Source of the DNA: Chloroflexota bacterium
GTDB taxonomy: Bacteria > Chloroflexota > Ktedonobacteria > Ktedonobacterales > Ktedonobacteraceae
Assembly: GCA_005879655.1 (NCBI GenBank)
Contig: VBJK01000170.1
Coordinates: forward strand, 4,498-18,457
Direction of reading: 5' to 3'
Length of the DNA stretch: 13,960 nucleotides
The position numbers and the translations under genes are program-made. Shown piece after piece: positions 1 to 6,716 of this stretch (position 1 is its first letter; each line of letters starts with the position of its first letter). Under the pieces are notes generated by a model. That model saw only the letters and a program-made list of their open reading frames with translations. It did no database searches and was not told the DNA's origin.

Positions 1-336
1 GCTCACAACCCAACGACGCAAATGCAACAGGTTGGGGACTTCTCGCTGACATTGCAGATCTTGCCAGCGCAATTCAATCAGACAAATGTAGCCACTCTGC
101 TTATCAGGGATCGCAACGGCAATCCGGTGACGAATGCCCAGGTACAGCTCACCATTAACATGGCAGTGATGGATATGGGTACAGCACATGTGACAATGAG
201 TAGTGACAAGACGCTCTATGTCACAAAACTCGACAAGGGCATCATTTCGATGACTGGACTATGGAATATCGACGCGAGCATCCAACTGCCTGGACAGACG
301 ACATTCAAGACGAGATTTCAAGTGATGTTCGTGTAA
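1..336 (+). CDS. YtkA/FixH-like domain protein, C-terminal part (5' end outside window)
   Basis: The frame is open from the first base of the window to a TAA at 334-336, so the gene starts upstream; the ATG at 22 is internal. The visible 111 residues form one beta-rich domain: a stretch containing RDRNGNPVTNAQVQL, a Met-rich MAVMDMGTAHV segment, then GLWNIDASIQLPGQ and a TFKTRFQVMFV end. This matches the pattern of YtkA-like/FixH-like domains, which sit outside the membrane and often close CopC/CopD-type copper proteins. The Met-rich segment would suit copper binding, but that is inference. The missing N-terminus, which might hold membrane segments, decides the real identity. Confidence 0.6.
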   Translation, partial: AHNPTTQMQQVGDFSLTLQILPAQFNQTNVATLLIRDRNGNPVTNAQVQLTINMAVMDMGTAHVTMSSDKTLYVTKLDKGIISMTGLWNIDASIQLPGQTTFKTRFQVMFV

Positions 337-354
337 AATTCAGGACTCTTTTAC

Positions 355-363
355 TGCTATAAT
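355..363 (+). promoter_or_regulatory. Extended -10 promoter for the coiled-coil gene
   Basis: TGCTATAAT is a perfect TG-n-TATAAT extended -10 element, 18 bases after the preceding stop codon. No good -35 box is visible at the usual spacing, which is normal for extended -10 promoters. It would give a leader of about 190 bases before the gene at 563. Confidence 0.5.
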
Positions 364-499
364 AGATGGTGCTCTGTATGTTATTTTCACGGCTTATCGT
401 AACTGTTCAGTTTGCTGCTTAGTACCATAATGCAAGAAGAAGCACATCGCCATCAGACCTTCTGAGACCAATCAGGCATGATATAACTAAGGAGAACAA

Positions 500-556
500 G
501 TGATCTGCGAACATAAGGCAGGGATAACGCCCTCCATGATTTCCAATGAAGGATAG
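500..556 (+). other. Possible 18-codon leader ORF
   Basis: A GTG at 500 lies five bases after a strong AAGGAG (489-494) and opens an 18-codon frame that ends with TAG at 554-556. That stop overlaps the region just after the GAAGGA ribosome site (548-553) of the next gene, whose ATG is at 563. The layout suggests translational coupling or a leader peptide. It could equally be a chance ORF, because the peptide has no recognisable features. Confidence 0.25.
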
Positions 557-562
557 AGTGCA

Positions 563-1435
563 ATGCTTAAACAAGATACCGCTCCCGCGAACCAAGAGCC
601 GCCTGTGGACGACAAGAAACTGCGTAAACGCGAACGACGCTTAGAGGAACGCCTGCACGTAGCTCAGGAGGGACTCGCAAAGGCTGAAGAACGCCTGCGT
701 CGTGCACAAGTGCGCTTGCAAAAGCGTCAGAGCCGTGTTGAGCGTTTCCAAAAGCGCCTGACCACTATGCGTCAGCAATCCGAGCAGCCACCACCCACTT
801 CGCAGCCTGTAACTCCACCGACACCAACAACAGAAGAAAAAAAAGTAGTAGTTGTAGTAACTGCTCCAGTAGCAGAGAGTAGTATACCAGTAGAAGAGAC
901 GCTAATGACAAGCCAGATCGAAGCGCTAAACAAAGTACGTACCGCTCGCGCCGCCGCAACAGCCGCTGAAGAGGCGGCACGCGTAGCCGCTGAACGAGCA
1001 CATGACGCGGCCACCCGCATCGAACACCTGGGCGGTGGTCGTCACCTGCTGCAAGAATTAGAAGTATTGCAGCAAGAGGCCGATAAAGCTAGTGCATCAG
1101 CTCAAGAGCGCAAACGACAAGCACAACAAGCACAACAACAAGCCCTAGCGCTAGGACTTTCCCCCGCAGAGACGACCCAGACCAGTGTGGTCCCTAAAGA
1201 CGAAGTAAATGCCGAGCAGAGCATCATTATCAGCTCCGACGATCCCGACCTGTTAATCATTGAATTAGAGGACGCCGATGAAGAGACAGCCGCCCTCCCG
1301 CCACCGTCAACCATAATGGAAGCGACTCATCTCCCGCCGCCGCCACTCGTGATGGAACCCACCAATACTACAACGACAACTGAGCAAGTTGCGTTTCCAT
1401 CCACTGAGGATGCCGCAGCAAGCGAGATACGTTAG
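563..1435 (+). CDS. Orphan coiled-coil, low-complexity protein of 290 residues
   Basis: I do not recognise a family. Residues about 18-72 are a highly charged Arg/Glu/Lys helix with heptad spacing, residues about 73-110 are a Pro/Thr linker with a VVVVV run, residues about 113-200 are a second Ala/Gln/Glu-rich coiled coil, and the remainder is an acidic, Pro/Thr-rich tail. There is no signal peptide or membrane segment, so it is probably cytoplasmic and may oligomerise or act as a scaffold (inference). The ATG at 563 has GAAGGA nine bases upstream. Gln-rich coding at 1115-1143 consists of near-repeats of CAAGCACAA, which accounts for part of the low complexity. The antisense ORFs over it are shadows. 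The gene is monocistronic, with a possible leader ORF before it and a palindrome-rich spacer after it. Confidence 0.75.
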   Translation: MLKQDTAPANQEPPVDDKKLRKRERRLEERLHVAQEGLAKAEERLRRAQVRLQKRQSRVERFQKRLTTMRQQSEQPPPTSQPVTPPTPTTEEKKVVVVVTAPVAESSIPVEETLMTSQIEALNKVRTARAAATAAEEAARVAAERAHDAATRIEHLGGGRHLLQELEVLQQEADKASASAQERKRQAQQAQQQALALGLSPAETTQTSVVPKDEVNAEQSIIISSDDPDLLIIELEDADEETAALPPPSTIMEATHLPPPPLVMEPTNTTTTTEQVAFPSTEDAAASEIR

Positions 1436-1464
1436 CAAGCAATTATTTTAGCAGTGTCGTGCAC

Positions 1465-1593
1465 GATCAACGTAGTTGCCAGGGCCATTACCCACCCAAA
1501 TAAGCCAGCGACCGGCCCTGGGCAATCCCTTGTGGTTGCTCCTACGATGGTATTGACCGCCATATCCAATACCACCAGACCGCCACGTTGATC
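1465..1593. repeat. Palindrome-rich intergenic element with short terminal inverted repeats
   Basis: The 450 bases between 1436 and 1885 hold no convincing gene. The stretch begins with GATCAACG (1465-1472) and ends with its inverse CGTTGATC (1586-1593). Inside are CAGGGCC (1480-1486) against GGCCCTG (1514-1520), CGTAG (1471-1475) against CTACG (1542-1546), and GGTATTG (1549-1555) against CAATACC (1567-1573). The nested arms look like a small non-coding mobile or REP-derived element, but no transposase or target duplication was identified. Confidence 0.4.
1520..1541 (+). repeat. REP-like palindrome, GGGCAATCCCTTGTG family, copy 1
   Basis: GGGCAA (1520-1525) can pair with TTGCTC (1536-1541) through one G-T wobble around a CCCTTGTG-containing loop. 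The same 22-base unit, with two differences, occurs in the opposite orientation at 13044-13065, where the stem is perfect. Confidence 0.5.
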
Positions 1594-1645
1594 CTACATC
1601 TCCCTTACCCCTTATTGCACCCGCTTTCTTTGTTTATGTCTCTGT

Positions 1646-1667
1646 CGCAATAAACTGCGCAGATACG
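1646..1667 (+). repeat. REP-like palindrome, GCGCAATAAATTGCGC family, copy 1
   Basis: CGCAATAAACTGCGCAGATACG is a diverged copy of the unit at 1722-1744. Upstream flanks also resemble each other (CTTTCTT/TTATGT stretches), so the 70-80 base block may be an old tandem duplication. Confidence 0.5.
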
Positions 1668-1721
1668 AGATGATGCCATTTATCTCATATGTTCTCTTTC
1701 CTTATGTTCCTGATGTTCCTG

Positions 1722-1744
1722 GCGCAATAAATTGCGCTCCTACG
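1722..1744 (+). repeat. REP-like palindrome, GCGCAATAAATTGCGC family, copy 2
   Basis: GCGCAAT-AA-ATTGCGC (1722-1737) is a perfect 7-bp palindrome with a two-base centre, followed by TCCTACG. The reverse complement of the whole unit matches 10954-10977 with two differences. Confidence 0.6.
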
Positions 1745-1885
1745 CGGCGCTGTACATTCACAACATCAATGACACTCACTCGAAAAGAACCATCTTATTG
1801 CACAACCACACGATCTAGTGTATCCTTGAACACAGCCTACATCGAAATGAGCAGGCTTTACAGCAGCACTTAGCAACTGCTGAAT

Positions 1886-3163
1886 ATGAAAATCAACAAA
1901 GAAGCAAACCTACATAGGATCAACACTGTGAGTCTCGCTTGTCTATATGAAACGCCAAAACCAGCCCTACACTACGAAGACGAAGTAGTACGCCGCTGGT
2001 GGGCCTTACCTCGCGGTAGCCTACTCCCATTACAGAATGGAGCAGTCTATCAACTGCTGTTTGCAGGCCACCCCGGAGGTGCAGCAGGCCCCGATATACG
2101 CGATGCCGTATTTCGTATTGTGGTCGAGCATCGCTCTGCTGTCCACAACCAGCAACTTTATGCAGCGTCACCAATGTCACAGTCGCTGCTTGGAGACGTT
2201 GAGGTTCATGTGCGTGCCAGCGATTGGGCGGTTCATCAGCATAATACAGATCCACGGTACAACAATGTGCTTCTACATGCTGTGCTCTTCTATGACACTT
2301 CCTCGCCCACGATACGCCAGGACGGCTATCACATCCCCATCTGTTCGCTCTCCGATCTACCATATCCCCCGCAGCAGTCGCTACAGCTGAACAAGAGTGC
2401 GGCAATCGTATGGCCTTGCCAGAGCATCATGCGACAGATGGACAAGCAAGAGCGCACTAGGTTTCTGCAAAGAGCGGGACTATTGCGCTTTGAGCAGAAA
2501 GTTGATGCATTTATTGAACGCCTGCACACCTTCGCTCTGCCAGCTCATCAACACAATAAGCATGGCTATACGAAGTACGATTATTGCCTGTTGCCTGCAC
2601 TGGCGGAGGGATTAGCCTATGGCAGAGATCGCGCCTTCTTTCGCGCCGTCGGATTATATCTCGTTGGCCTGGATAGCACCCTACCGGAACCACTGGGGCG
2701 CACACAACAGCCAGCTCCCCTGGATGCACAACGCCTACACGTGCTACGTACATTGATCAAGCAATGGCATAGAGTAGGTGCATGGGCAACTCTACGGGAA
2801 AACTTTCAGCGCACCGCTCAGCAAGACACTCAGCAGCAGCTACAGGCGTTGCGCACAATTTTCTGCCAGGCGGGCCTGAGTCTTGCACGTAGTGATATTA
2901 TCATCGTGAACGTGATCCTGCCCTTTGCGGCAGCAGTCGCTCTGTTGGAACAGCAGCAGTTGCTATTTCAACAGGCGCAAACGCTCTATAGAGAACATCC
3001 GGGGCTGTCATCAAATCGCATTACACGCCTGATGACCACCCAGCTCTGTCTGGATAGAGAACCATACGGCAGTTGTCAGCAGCAAGGACTCCACTATATT
3101 TATCAACAAACGTGCCGCGAGAAGCGCTGTGGAGACTGCATCGCGGGAAAGAATGATATATGA
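1886..3163 (+). CDS. DUF2851 family protein
   Basis: A 425-residue protein with the hallmarks of DUF2851, a bacterial family without a known function. Visible motifs are WW (38-39), YQLLFAGHPGG (55-65), GPD (68-70), GDVEVH (103-108), W114 with H117 and H119, a DPRYNNV run (122-128) and H131. The C-terminus is Cys-rich: C388, C397, then C410, C415 and C418 in a CREKRCGDC cluster that could bind metal (inference). The spacing of GPD and the GDVEVH strand loosely recalls a PD-(D/E)XK nuclease core, but the usual Lys is a His, so I do not assign activity. The ATG at 1886 lacks a clear ribosome site; GTG at 1928, eight bases after AGGA, is an alternative that leaves the family core intact. The stop overlaps the next ATG as ATGA, so it is co-translated with the pseudouridine synthase. 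Confidence 0.85.
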   Translation: MKINKEANLHRINTVSLACLYETPKPALHYEDEVVRRWWALPRGSLLPLQNGAVYQLLFAGHPGGAAGPDIRDAVFRIVVEHRSAVHNQQLYAASPMSQSLLGDVEVHVRASDWAVHQHNTDPRYNNVLLHAVLFYDTSSPTIRQDGYHIPICSLSDLPYPPQQSLQLNKSAAIVWPCQSIMRQMDKQERTRFLQRAGLLRFEQKVDAFIERLHTFALPAHQHNKHGYTKYDYCLLPALAEGLAYGRDRAFFRAVGLYLVGLDSTLPEPLGRTQQPAPLDAQRLHVLRTLIKQWHRVGAWATLRENFQRTAQQDTQQQLQALRTIFCQAGLSLARSDIIIVNVILPFAAAVALLEQQQLLFQQAQTLYREHPGLSSNRITRLMTTQLCLDREPYGSCQQQGLHYIYQQTCREKRCGDCIAGKNDI

Positions 3164-3945
3164 AACAGCCAGATCAGCCAGAAAAAATGCCTATCACAGA
3201 GGATACACATGAACAGGGCGAACGTCTAGCACGTTTCCTCGCTCACGCCGGAATTGCCTCACGCCGTCACGCTGAAGCTCTCATTGCTGCGGGCCGTGTA
3301 CAGGTTAATGGTCTTCCTGTCACTACGCAAGGCACGCGTATTGATCCACGACACGATCGTGTTAGCGTGGATGGTAAGCCTGTTCAGGCAGCAACGCAAC
3401 AGGTGTACGTGCTCTTACACAAACCCGTTGGCCACGTCAGTACCGCACATGATCCACAGGGACGCCCGACTGTTATGGATCTGTTACCACCTGCGCTACG
3501 CAATCTGCGCGTCTATCCCGTTGGTCGCCTTGACCGCGACAGTAGCGGCCTACTCCTGCTCACCAACGACGGTGATTTCGCGTTGCAGCTCTCTCATCCA
3601 CGTTACGCCATGGAGAAACGCTACGAGGCGCTTGTGCAAGGGCATCCTGTCCCCACAGCCTTACAGGCCCTACGCGATGGCGTCACCTTTACCGAGGATG
3701 ATGGTACCCGTCATACTAGCGCGCCCGCCCAGGTTGGCCTCCTGCGACATGCAGGTAACGATACATGGCTCGCTCTGACCATCCATGAAGGACGCAAACG
3801 ACAGATACGCCGTATGCTGATGGAGGTCGGCCATCCCGTCCTGCAATTGCGGCGCGTTGGTATTGGATCACTTACGCTTGAGCATGTTCCGGTTGGCAAG
3901 TGGCGCTATCTAACGGATGCTGAAGTTGCGTCATTACGGAAGTAA
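3160..3945 (+). CDS. RsuA/RluB-type ribosomal RNA pseudouridine synthase
   Basis: Converts a specific uridine in ribosomal RNA to pseudouridine in the cytoplasm. The 261-residue protein has an S4 RNA-binding domain at about 21-67 (ERLARFLAHAGIASRR) and a catalytic domain holding GRLDRDSSGLLLLTNDGDF, with the expected catalytic Asp at 125, followed by the late HEGRKRQIRRML motif. It resembles RluB most, but RsuA, RluE and RluF share these motifs, so no symbol is given. The ATG at 3160 overlaps the DUF2851 stop (ATGA), and it is probably translated by coupling because no ribosome site stands out. The 20 residues before the S4 domain are polar, and ATG at codon 10 is a possible later start. A terminator follows directly. 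Confidence 0.92.
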   Translation: MKQPDQPEKMPITEDTHEQGERLARFLAHAGIASRRHAEALIAAGRVQVNGLPVTTQGTRIDPRHDRVSVDGKPVQAATQQVYVLLHKPVGHVSTAHDPQGRPTVMDLLPPALRNLRVYPVGRLDRDSSGLLLLTNDGDFALQLSHPRYAMEKRYEALVQGHPVPTALQALRDGVTFTEDDGTRHTSAPAQVGLLRHAGNDTWLALTIHEGRKRQIRRMLMEVGHPVLQLRRVGIGSLTLEHVPVGKWRYLTDAEVASLRK

Positions 3946-3946
3946 T

Positions 3947-3967
3947 AAGTGCCCTCAGCACTTTTTT
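3947..3967 (+). terminator. Intrinsic terminator of the DUF2851-pseudouridine synthase operon
   Basis: AAGTGC (3947-3952) pairs with GCACTT (3958-3963) around a five-base loop, and six T residues run from 3962 to 3967. It begins just after the stop codon at 3943-3945. Confidence 0.8.
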
Positions 3968-4044
3968 GTCTCCTTTCGTCAAACCATAGCTGATTGCTTT
4001 CAGAACTGCTCCCCTGAGCTAGAACAATGTTACAAAAATTTTAA

Positions 4045-4073
4045 TAGACAATTTTGCATCTGTATGGTATAGT
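4045..4073 (+). promoter_or_regulatory. Sigma-70-type promoter of the rpn locus
   Basis: TAGACA (4045-4050, five of six with TTGACA) and TATAGT (4068-4073, five of six with TATAAT) are separated by exactly 17 bases. Transcription would start near 4080, giving a leader of about 30 bases before the TTG at 4112. Confidence 0.65.
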
Positions 4074-4111
4074 ACGTTATATACTAAGTTGAAGCGAGGT
4101 TATTTTGAATA

Positions 4112-4645
4112 TTGTTCCAATATAATCCATATGACAATGGCTCCAAGCGCTTGATCACTCTGTGTACTCAGGATCTCATCAGCTGGCTGCATAAGACAGC
4201 TGTGTTCCAAAAGCATGGCACCGGAGAGTTCAAAAGCATCCCCTTTGAAGCTGATGCCGTCCAGATCTGTACTATTGGCAATGACCCTGCCGTTATCCAT
4301 CTGGAAATCCAGAGTGAGGGGGACAAGAACATGGAACAGCGTCTGCTGGAATACAATACGCTCGCGTATCGCTATCATGGCCATCCAGTGCTCTCGTATG
4401 TGATCTATCTCAGAACGGGCGGCAAACGTTTTACGCCACCTCTTGTACGTGTCTCACCAGACGGCGAGGAAATTCTGCGCTTTCACTACAAAACTATTGA
4501 ACTGGGCAAGATGCGCTGCGAAGAGCTGTTTGAGAAAAATTTACCCGGCTTGCTACCGCTGATCCCGCTCACAGAGAACGGCGCGAGGAGAGAGGTGATC
4601 GAGCAAATTATTACACTATTAACGACTAATGATGATATACAATGA
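4112..4645 (+). CDS. Rpn family PD-(D/E)XK nuclease, N-terminal catalytic part
   Basis: The 177-residue product opens with YDNGSKRLITLCTQDLISWL, typical of the Rpn (recombination-promoting nuclease/transposase_31) family. A nuclease core follows: FEADAVQI (about 45-52), HLEIQSE (about 64-70), then an MEQRLLEYN helix and a strand with YVIYLRTGG. The family cuts DNA and in E. coli acts in anti-phage defence. Start: a stop codon at 4106-4108 leaves TTG at 4112 as the first start, eleven bases after GAGGT (4096-4100), so expression should be weak; the TTG also lies in a 15-base palindrome. The protein ends where relatives continue into a C-terminal helical domain; that domain lies in the next frame (4642-5061) across an ATGA overlap. 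This could be a one-base frameshift or a stable two-ORF form. Confidence 0.75.
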   Translation: MFQYNPYDNGSKRLITLCTQDLISWLHKTAVFQKHGTGEFKSIPFEADAVQICTIGNDPAVIHLEIQSEGDKNMEQRLLEYNTLAYRYHGHPVLSYVIYLRTGGKRFTPPLVRVSPDGEEILRFHYKTIELGKMRCEELFEKNLPGLLPLIPLTENGARREVIEQIITLLTTNDDIQ

Positions 4646-5061
4646 CCACCAGAGAGTTGCTGGCCTTAACCAACTTGTTTGCTTCTCTAGCATTCAAAAG
4701 CTCAGATGATCAGCAGTGGTCAGAGAGGAGATTCAAAATGCTTGACGATATCTTAAGTGAAACCCCTGCGTATAAGTCTATTGAACGCAAAGGACTCGAA
4801 AAAGGACTCGAAAAAGGCCGTGAGGAGGGAATCGCAATGGGGCATGAAGAGGAACGACAACTACGCTTGAGTTCTTTACGCCAAAAACTTCTCACGATCT
4901 TAGAGAATCGTTTTCCTAAACTACATCCATTGACCAAGAAACTTACTGCTCAGATTACTAGACCGGATGTGCTTGAGAATTTAATGGTCCAGCTGGCCCT
5001 TGCTCGGAATTTTAATGAGGCTCAAGAGGCATTGCTGGAAATGGCGGCATTAAACGACTAA
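4642..5061 (+). CDS. Rpn family C-terminal domain on a separate ORF (possible small inhibitor)
   Basis: The 139-residue product matches the usual C-terminal half of Rpn proteins: LLALTNLFASLAFK, then ERRFKMLDDILSETPAYKSI, three KGLE/KGRE repeats (about residues 50-61), and a helical tail with LENRFPKLHPLTKKLTAQI. Its ATG at 4642 overlaps the previous stop as ATGA, with no ribosome site of its own. Two in-frame internal ATGs have strong ones: codon 33 (4738) after AGAGGAG, and codon 66 (4837) after GAGGAGGG. In E. coli rpn genes a small protein made from inside the gene (RpnS) blocks the full-length nuclease; a 107- or 74-residue product here would be the counterpart. That role is inference. 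The alternative is a simple pseudogene broken by one base. Confidence 0.7.
   Translation: MTTRELLALTNLFASLAFKSSDDQQWSERRFKMLDDILSETPAYKSIERKGLEKGLEKGREEGIAMGHEEERQLRLSSLRQKLLTILENRFPKLHPLTKKLTAQITRPDVLENLMVQLALARNFNEAQEALLEMAALND
4724..4740 (+). promoter_or_regulatory. Internal ribosome binding site and start inside the Rpn C-terminal ORF
   Basis: AGAGGAG (4724-4730) lies seven bases before an in-frame ATG (4738-4740). It is much better than the signal before the TTG of the nuclease ORF. The product would be 107 residues, starting MLDDILSETPAYK. Confidence 0.5.
4789..4824 (+). repeat. Three in-frame 12-base tandem repeats
   Basis: AAAGGACTCGAA occurs twice without change (4789-4800, 4801-4812) and then as a diverged third unit (4813-4824). 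They encode KGLE-KGLE-KGRE. Such variable KGxE runs are common in this protein family. Confidence 0.7.
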
Positions 5062-5126
5062 GCGAATACTGCATTTTAACGTTTTCTCTGCTTCTACGGT
5101 GAGAGAGCTATCAGCAGTAGTCTAAC

Positions 5127-5179
5127 AAGAGATGCAATCAACCCTTGTGGTATGATCACAAGGGTTGATTGCATCTCTT
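5127..5179. terminator. Perfect 23-bp hairpin between convergent genes
   Basis: The arm at 5127-5149 is exactly complementary to 5157-5179, leaving a seven-base loop, GTATGAT. It sits between the Rpn stop (5061) and the dipeptidase stop (5193). Neither side has a strong T run, so it is an untypical terminator; it may still end or protect both transcripts. Confidence 0.6.
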
Positions 5180-5192
5180 ATTAAATTACTAC

Positions 5193-6557
5193 TTATCCCA
5201 TATTTTCTAAGAAACGAGCCACGACACGAATACCCTTAAAAAATTGAGATAGCGAGTATTTCTCATTTGGAGCATGGATATTATCATCGGGTAGGCCAAA
5301 ACCCATCAATACAACTGGCACACCCAGGATCTCTTTGAAAAGCGCCGCGATGGGAATAGAACCCCCCTCACGGATATAGACAGGATCACGGCCAAAGACC
5401 TCCCTCAATGCTGCCGTCGCCGCCTGCATTGCCGGATTGTCAAGCGGCACTACCAGGCCCTCGCCGCCATGTATATACGAGACGGCTACCTCAACTCCTG
5501 CCGGGGTTGCCGCCTTCACCGCCTGCTCAAAAAGCGTAAAAACCTCGCTCGACTTCAGATCTGGCGGGAGCCGCAGACTGATCTTGGCCTTGGCAATAGC
5601 TGGAATGACCGTTTTTGCACCCTCGCCAATAAAGCCGCCAATAATACCATGCACCTCCAATGTTGGACGCGTCCAGATGCGCTCTAGTGGCGGATACTCG
5701 ACCTCACCCGTCAATTGGGCAACACCCATCTCCCCACGGAGCGCATCGGCGAAGTGTAGCGGATCTTGCCGCCAGAACTCCTGCTCGATCTGCGAAGGCT
5801 GAAGCAACTTATCGTACAGTCCTGGTATATGAAGATGCCCTTCTGCATCTTTCAAGCGACTGATCAGAATAGCCAATGCATGCAATGGGTTGGGGGCTAT
5901 TCCGCCATATGTACCTGAGTGCAGGTCTCTGCGCGCACCACGTACTTCCACCTCTGTATAGAGTAGGCCGCGCAAGCCAGAGATGAGAGCAGGAATGTCC
6001 TCAGTTGGCATGTGTGTATCACAGATCAAGGTTGCATCGCAGTGCAAGCGCTCTGGATACGTCTTGACGTAGTGGTCAATGGACTCTCCCCCAGCCTCCT
6101 CTTCACCCTCAAGCAGCACTCTTATATTGACCGGCAATGCACCGTTCACCGCCAGTAGCGCTTCCAACGCCTTCAGGACCAGCATAGCCTGCCCTTTGTC
6201 ATCGCACGCACCTCGGCAGTAAATATTGCCATTGCGGATCGTCGGCTCAAAGGGCGGCGAATCCCACAATGCCACCGGATCGACGGGCTGCACATCGTAA
6301 TGCCCATAAAGCAAGACCGTTGGCTTGCCAGCAGCCTTCAGCCATTCTCCATAGACCAGAGGATGCCCATTGGTCTGTATTAGTGTAACCTCATCAATAC
6401 CAATGTGCCGCAATTGATCGGCGGCATATGTTGCTGCGTGACGCATATCCTCGGCATGTTCTGGCAATGTACTGATACTAGGAATGCGCAACCACTGCTG
6501 CAAATCTTCTAGAAACTGTTCCTTGTGCTCGACAATATATGTGTCTAGCTGGGTCAT
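5193..6557 (-). CDS. M20 family metallopeptidase (dipeptidase type)
   Basis: A cytoplasmic zinc dipeptidase of the M20 family, 454 residues, full length for the group. Metal and catalytic motifs are all visible: YGHYDVQPVDP (H86, D88), CDDKGQ (bridging D119), LLEGEEEAGG (Glu pair near 152-153), D180 in CDTHMP, and NIHAPNEK near the end (H428). Between them lies the dimerisation or lid domain, with RDLHSGTYGG (H213) and REGGSIPI. Substrate is probably small peptides, but the exact one cannot be read from the sequence. The start is ATG at 6557; only a weak AAAGG lies upstream, 13 bases away. It follows the thiolase gene on the same strand after 159 bases, so co-transcription is possible but a separate promoter cannot be excluded. 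Confidence 0.93.
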   Translation of the reverse strand: MTQLDTYIVEHKEQFLEDLQQWLRIPSISTLPEHAEDMRHAATYAADQLRHIGIDEVTLIQTNGHPLVYGEWLKAAGKPTVLLYGHYDVQPVDPVALWDSPPFEPTIRNGNIYCRGACDDKGQAMLVLKALEALLAVNGALPVNIRVLLEGEEEAGGESIDHYVKTYPERLHCDATLICDTHMPTEDIPALISGLRGLLYTEVEVRGARRDLHSGTYGGIAPNPLHALAILISRLKDAEGHLHIPGLYDKLLQPSQIEQEFWRQDPLHFADALRGEMGVAQLTGEVEYPPLERIWTRPTLEVHGIIGGFIGEGAKTVIPAIAKAKISLRLPPDLKSSEVFTLFEQAVKAATPAGVEVAVSYIHGGEGLVVPLDNPAMQAATAALREVFGRDPVYIREGGSIPIAALFKEILGVPVVLMGFGLPDDNIHAPNEKYSLSQFFKGIRVVARFLENMG

Positions 6558-6716
6558 GTGTTTGAGAACGCCTTTCTAAATTGGATTCCGGTTTTGTTGC
6601 TACGCTATCAGGATACCATTAATCAGTGGTCTTCCGAGCTTTTTTATGCTTCGGAGATCTCTTTGAGCCAACAGGATGTCAAGAGAGATAGCATTTGAGA
6701 ACTGGACGGTCCAATC

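Noticed and set aside
765..1020. Two antisense ORFs over the coiled-coil gene
   Set aside because: Biased codon content of the real gene creates open frames on the other strand; products are low complexity with no start signals.
1670..1873. 67-codon plus-strand ORF in the spacer before DUF2851
   Set aside because: No ribosome site, odd composition, and it runs through a REP-like palindrome (1722-1744).
1920..2753. Several long ORFs in other frames within DUF2851
   Set aside because: Shadow frames; only the 425-residue frame carries family motifs.
4630..4650. Programmed -1 ribosomal frameshift joining the two Rpn ORFs
   Set aside because: No slippery heptamer or downstream pseudoknot is seen; the ATGA stop-start overlap is the simpler reading.
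6633..6656. Hairpin TCCGAGC/GCTTCGGA between thiolase and dipeptidase as a terminator
   Set aside because: The T run is in the loop, not after the stem, the stem has a bulge, and no U tract follows on the minus strand.
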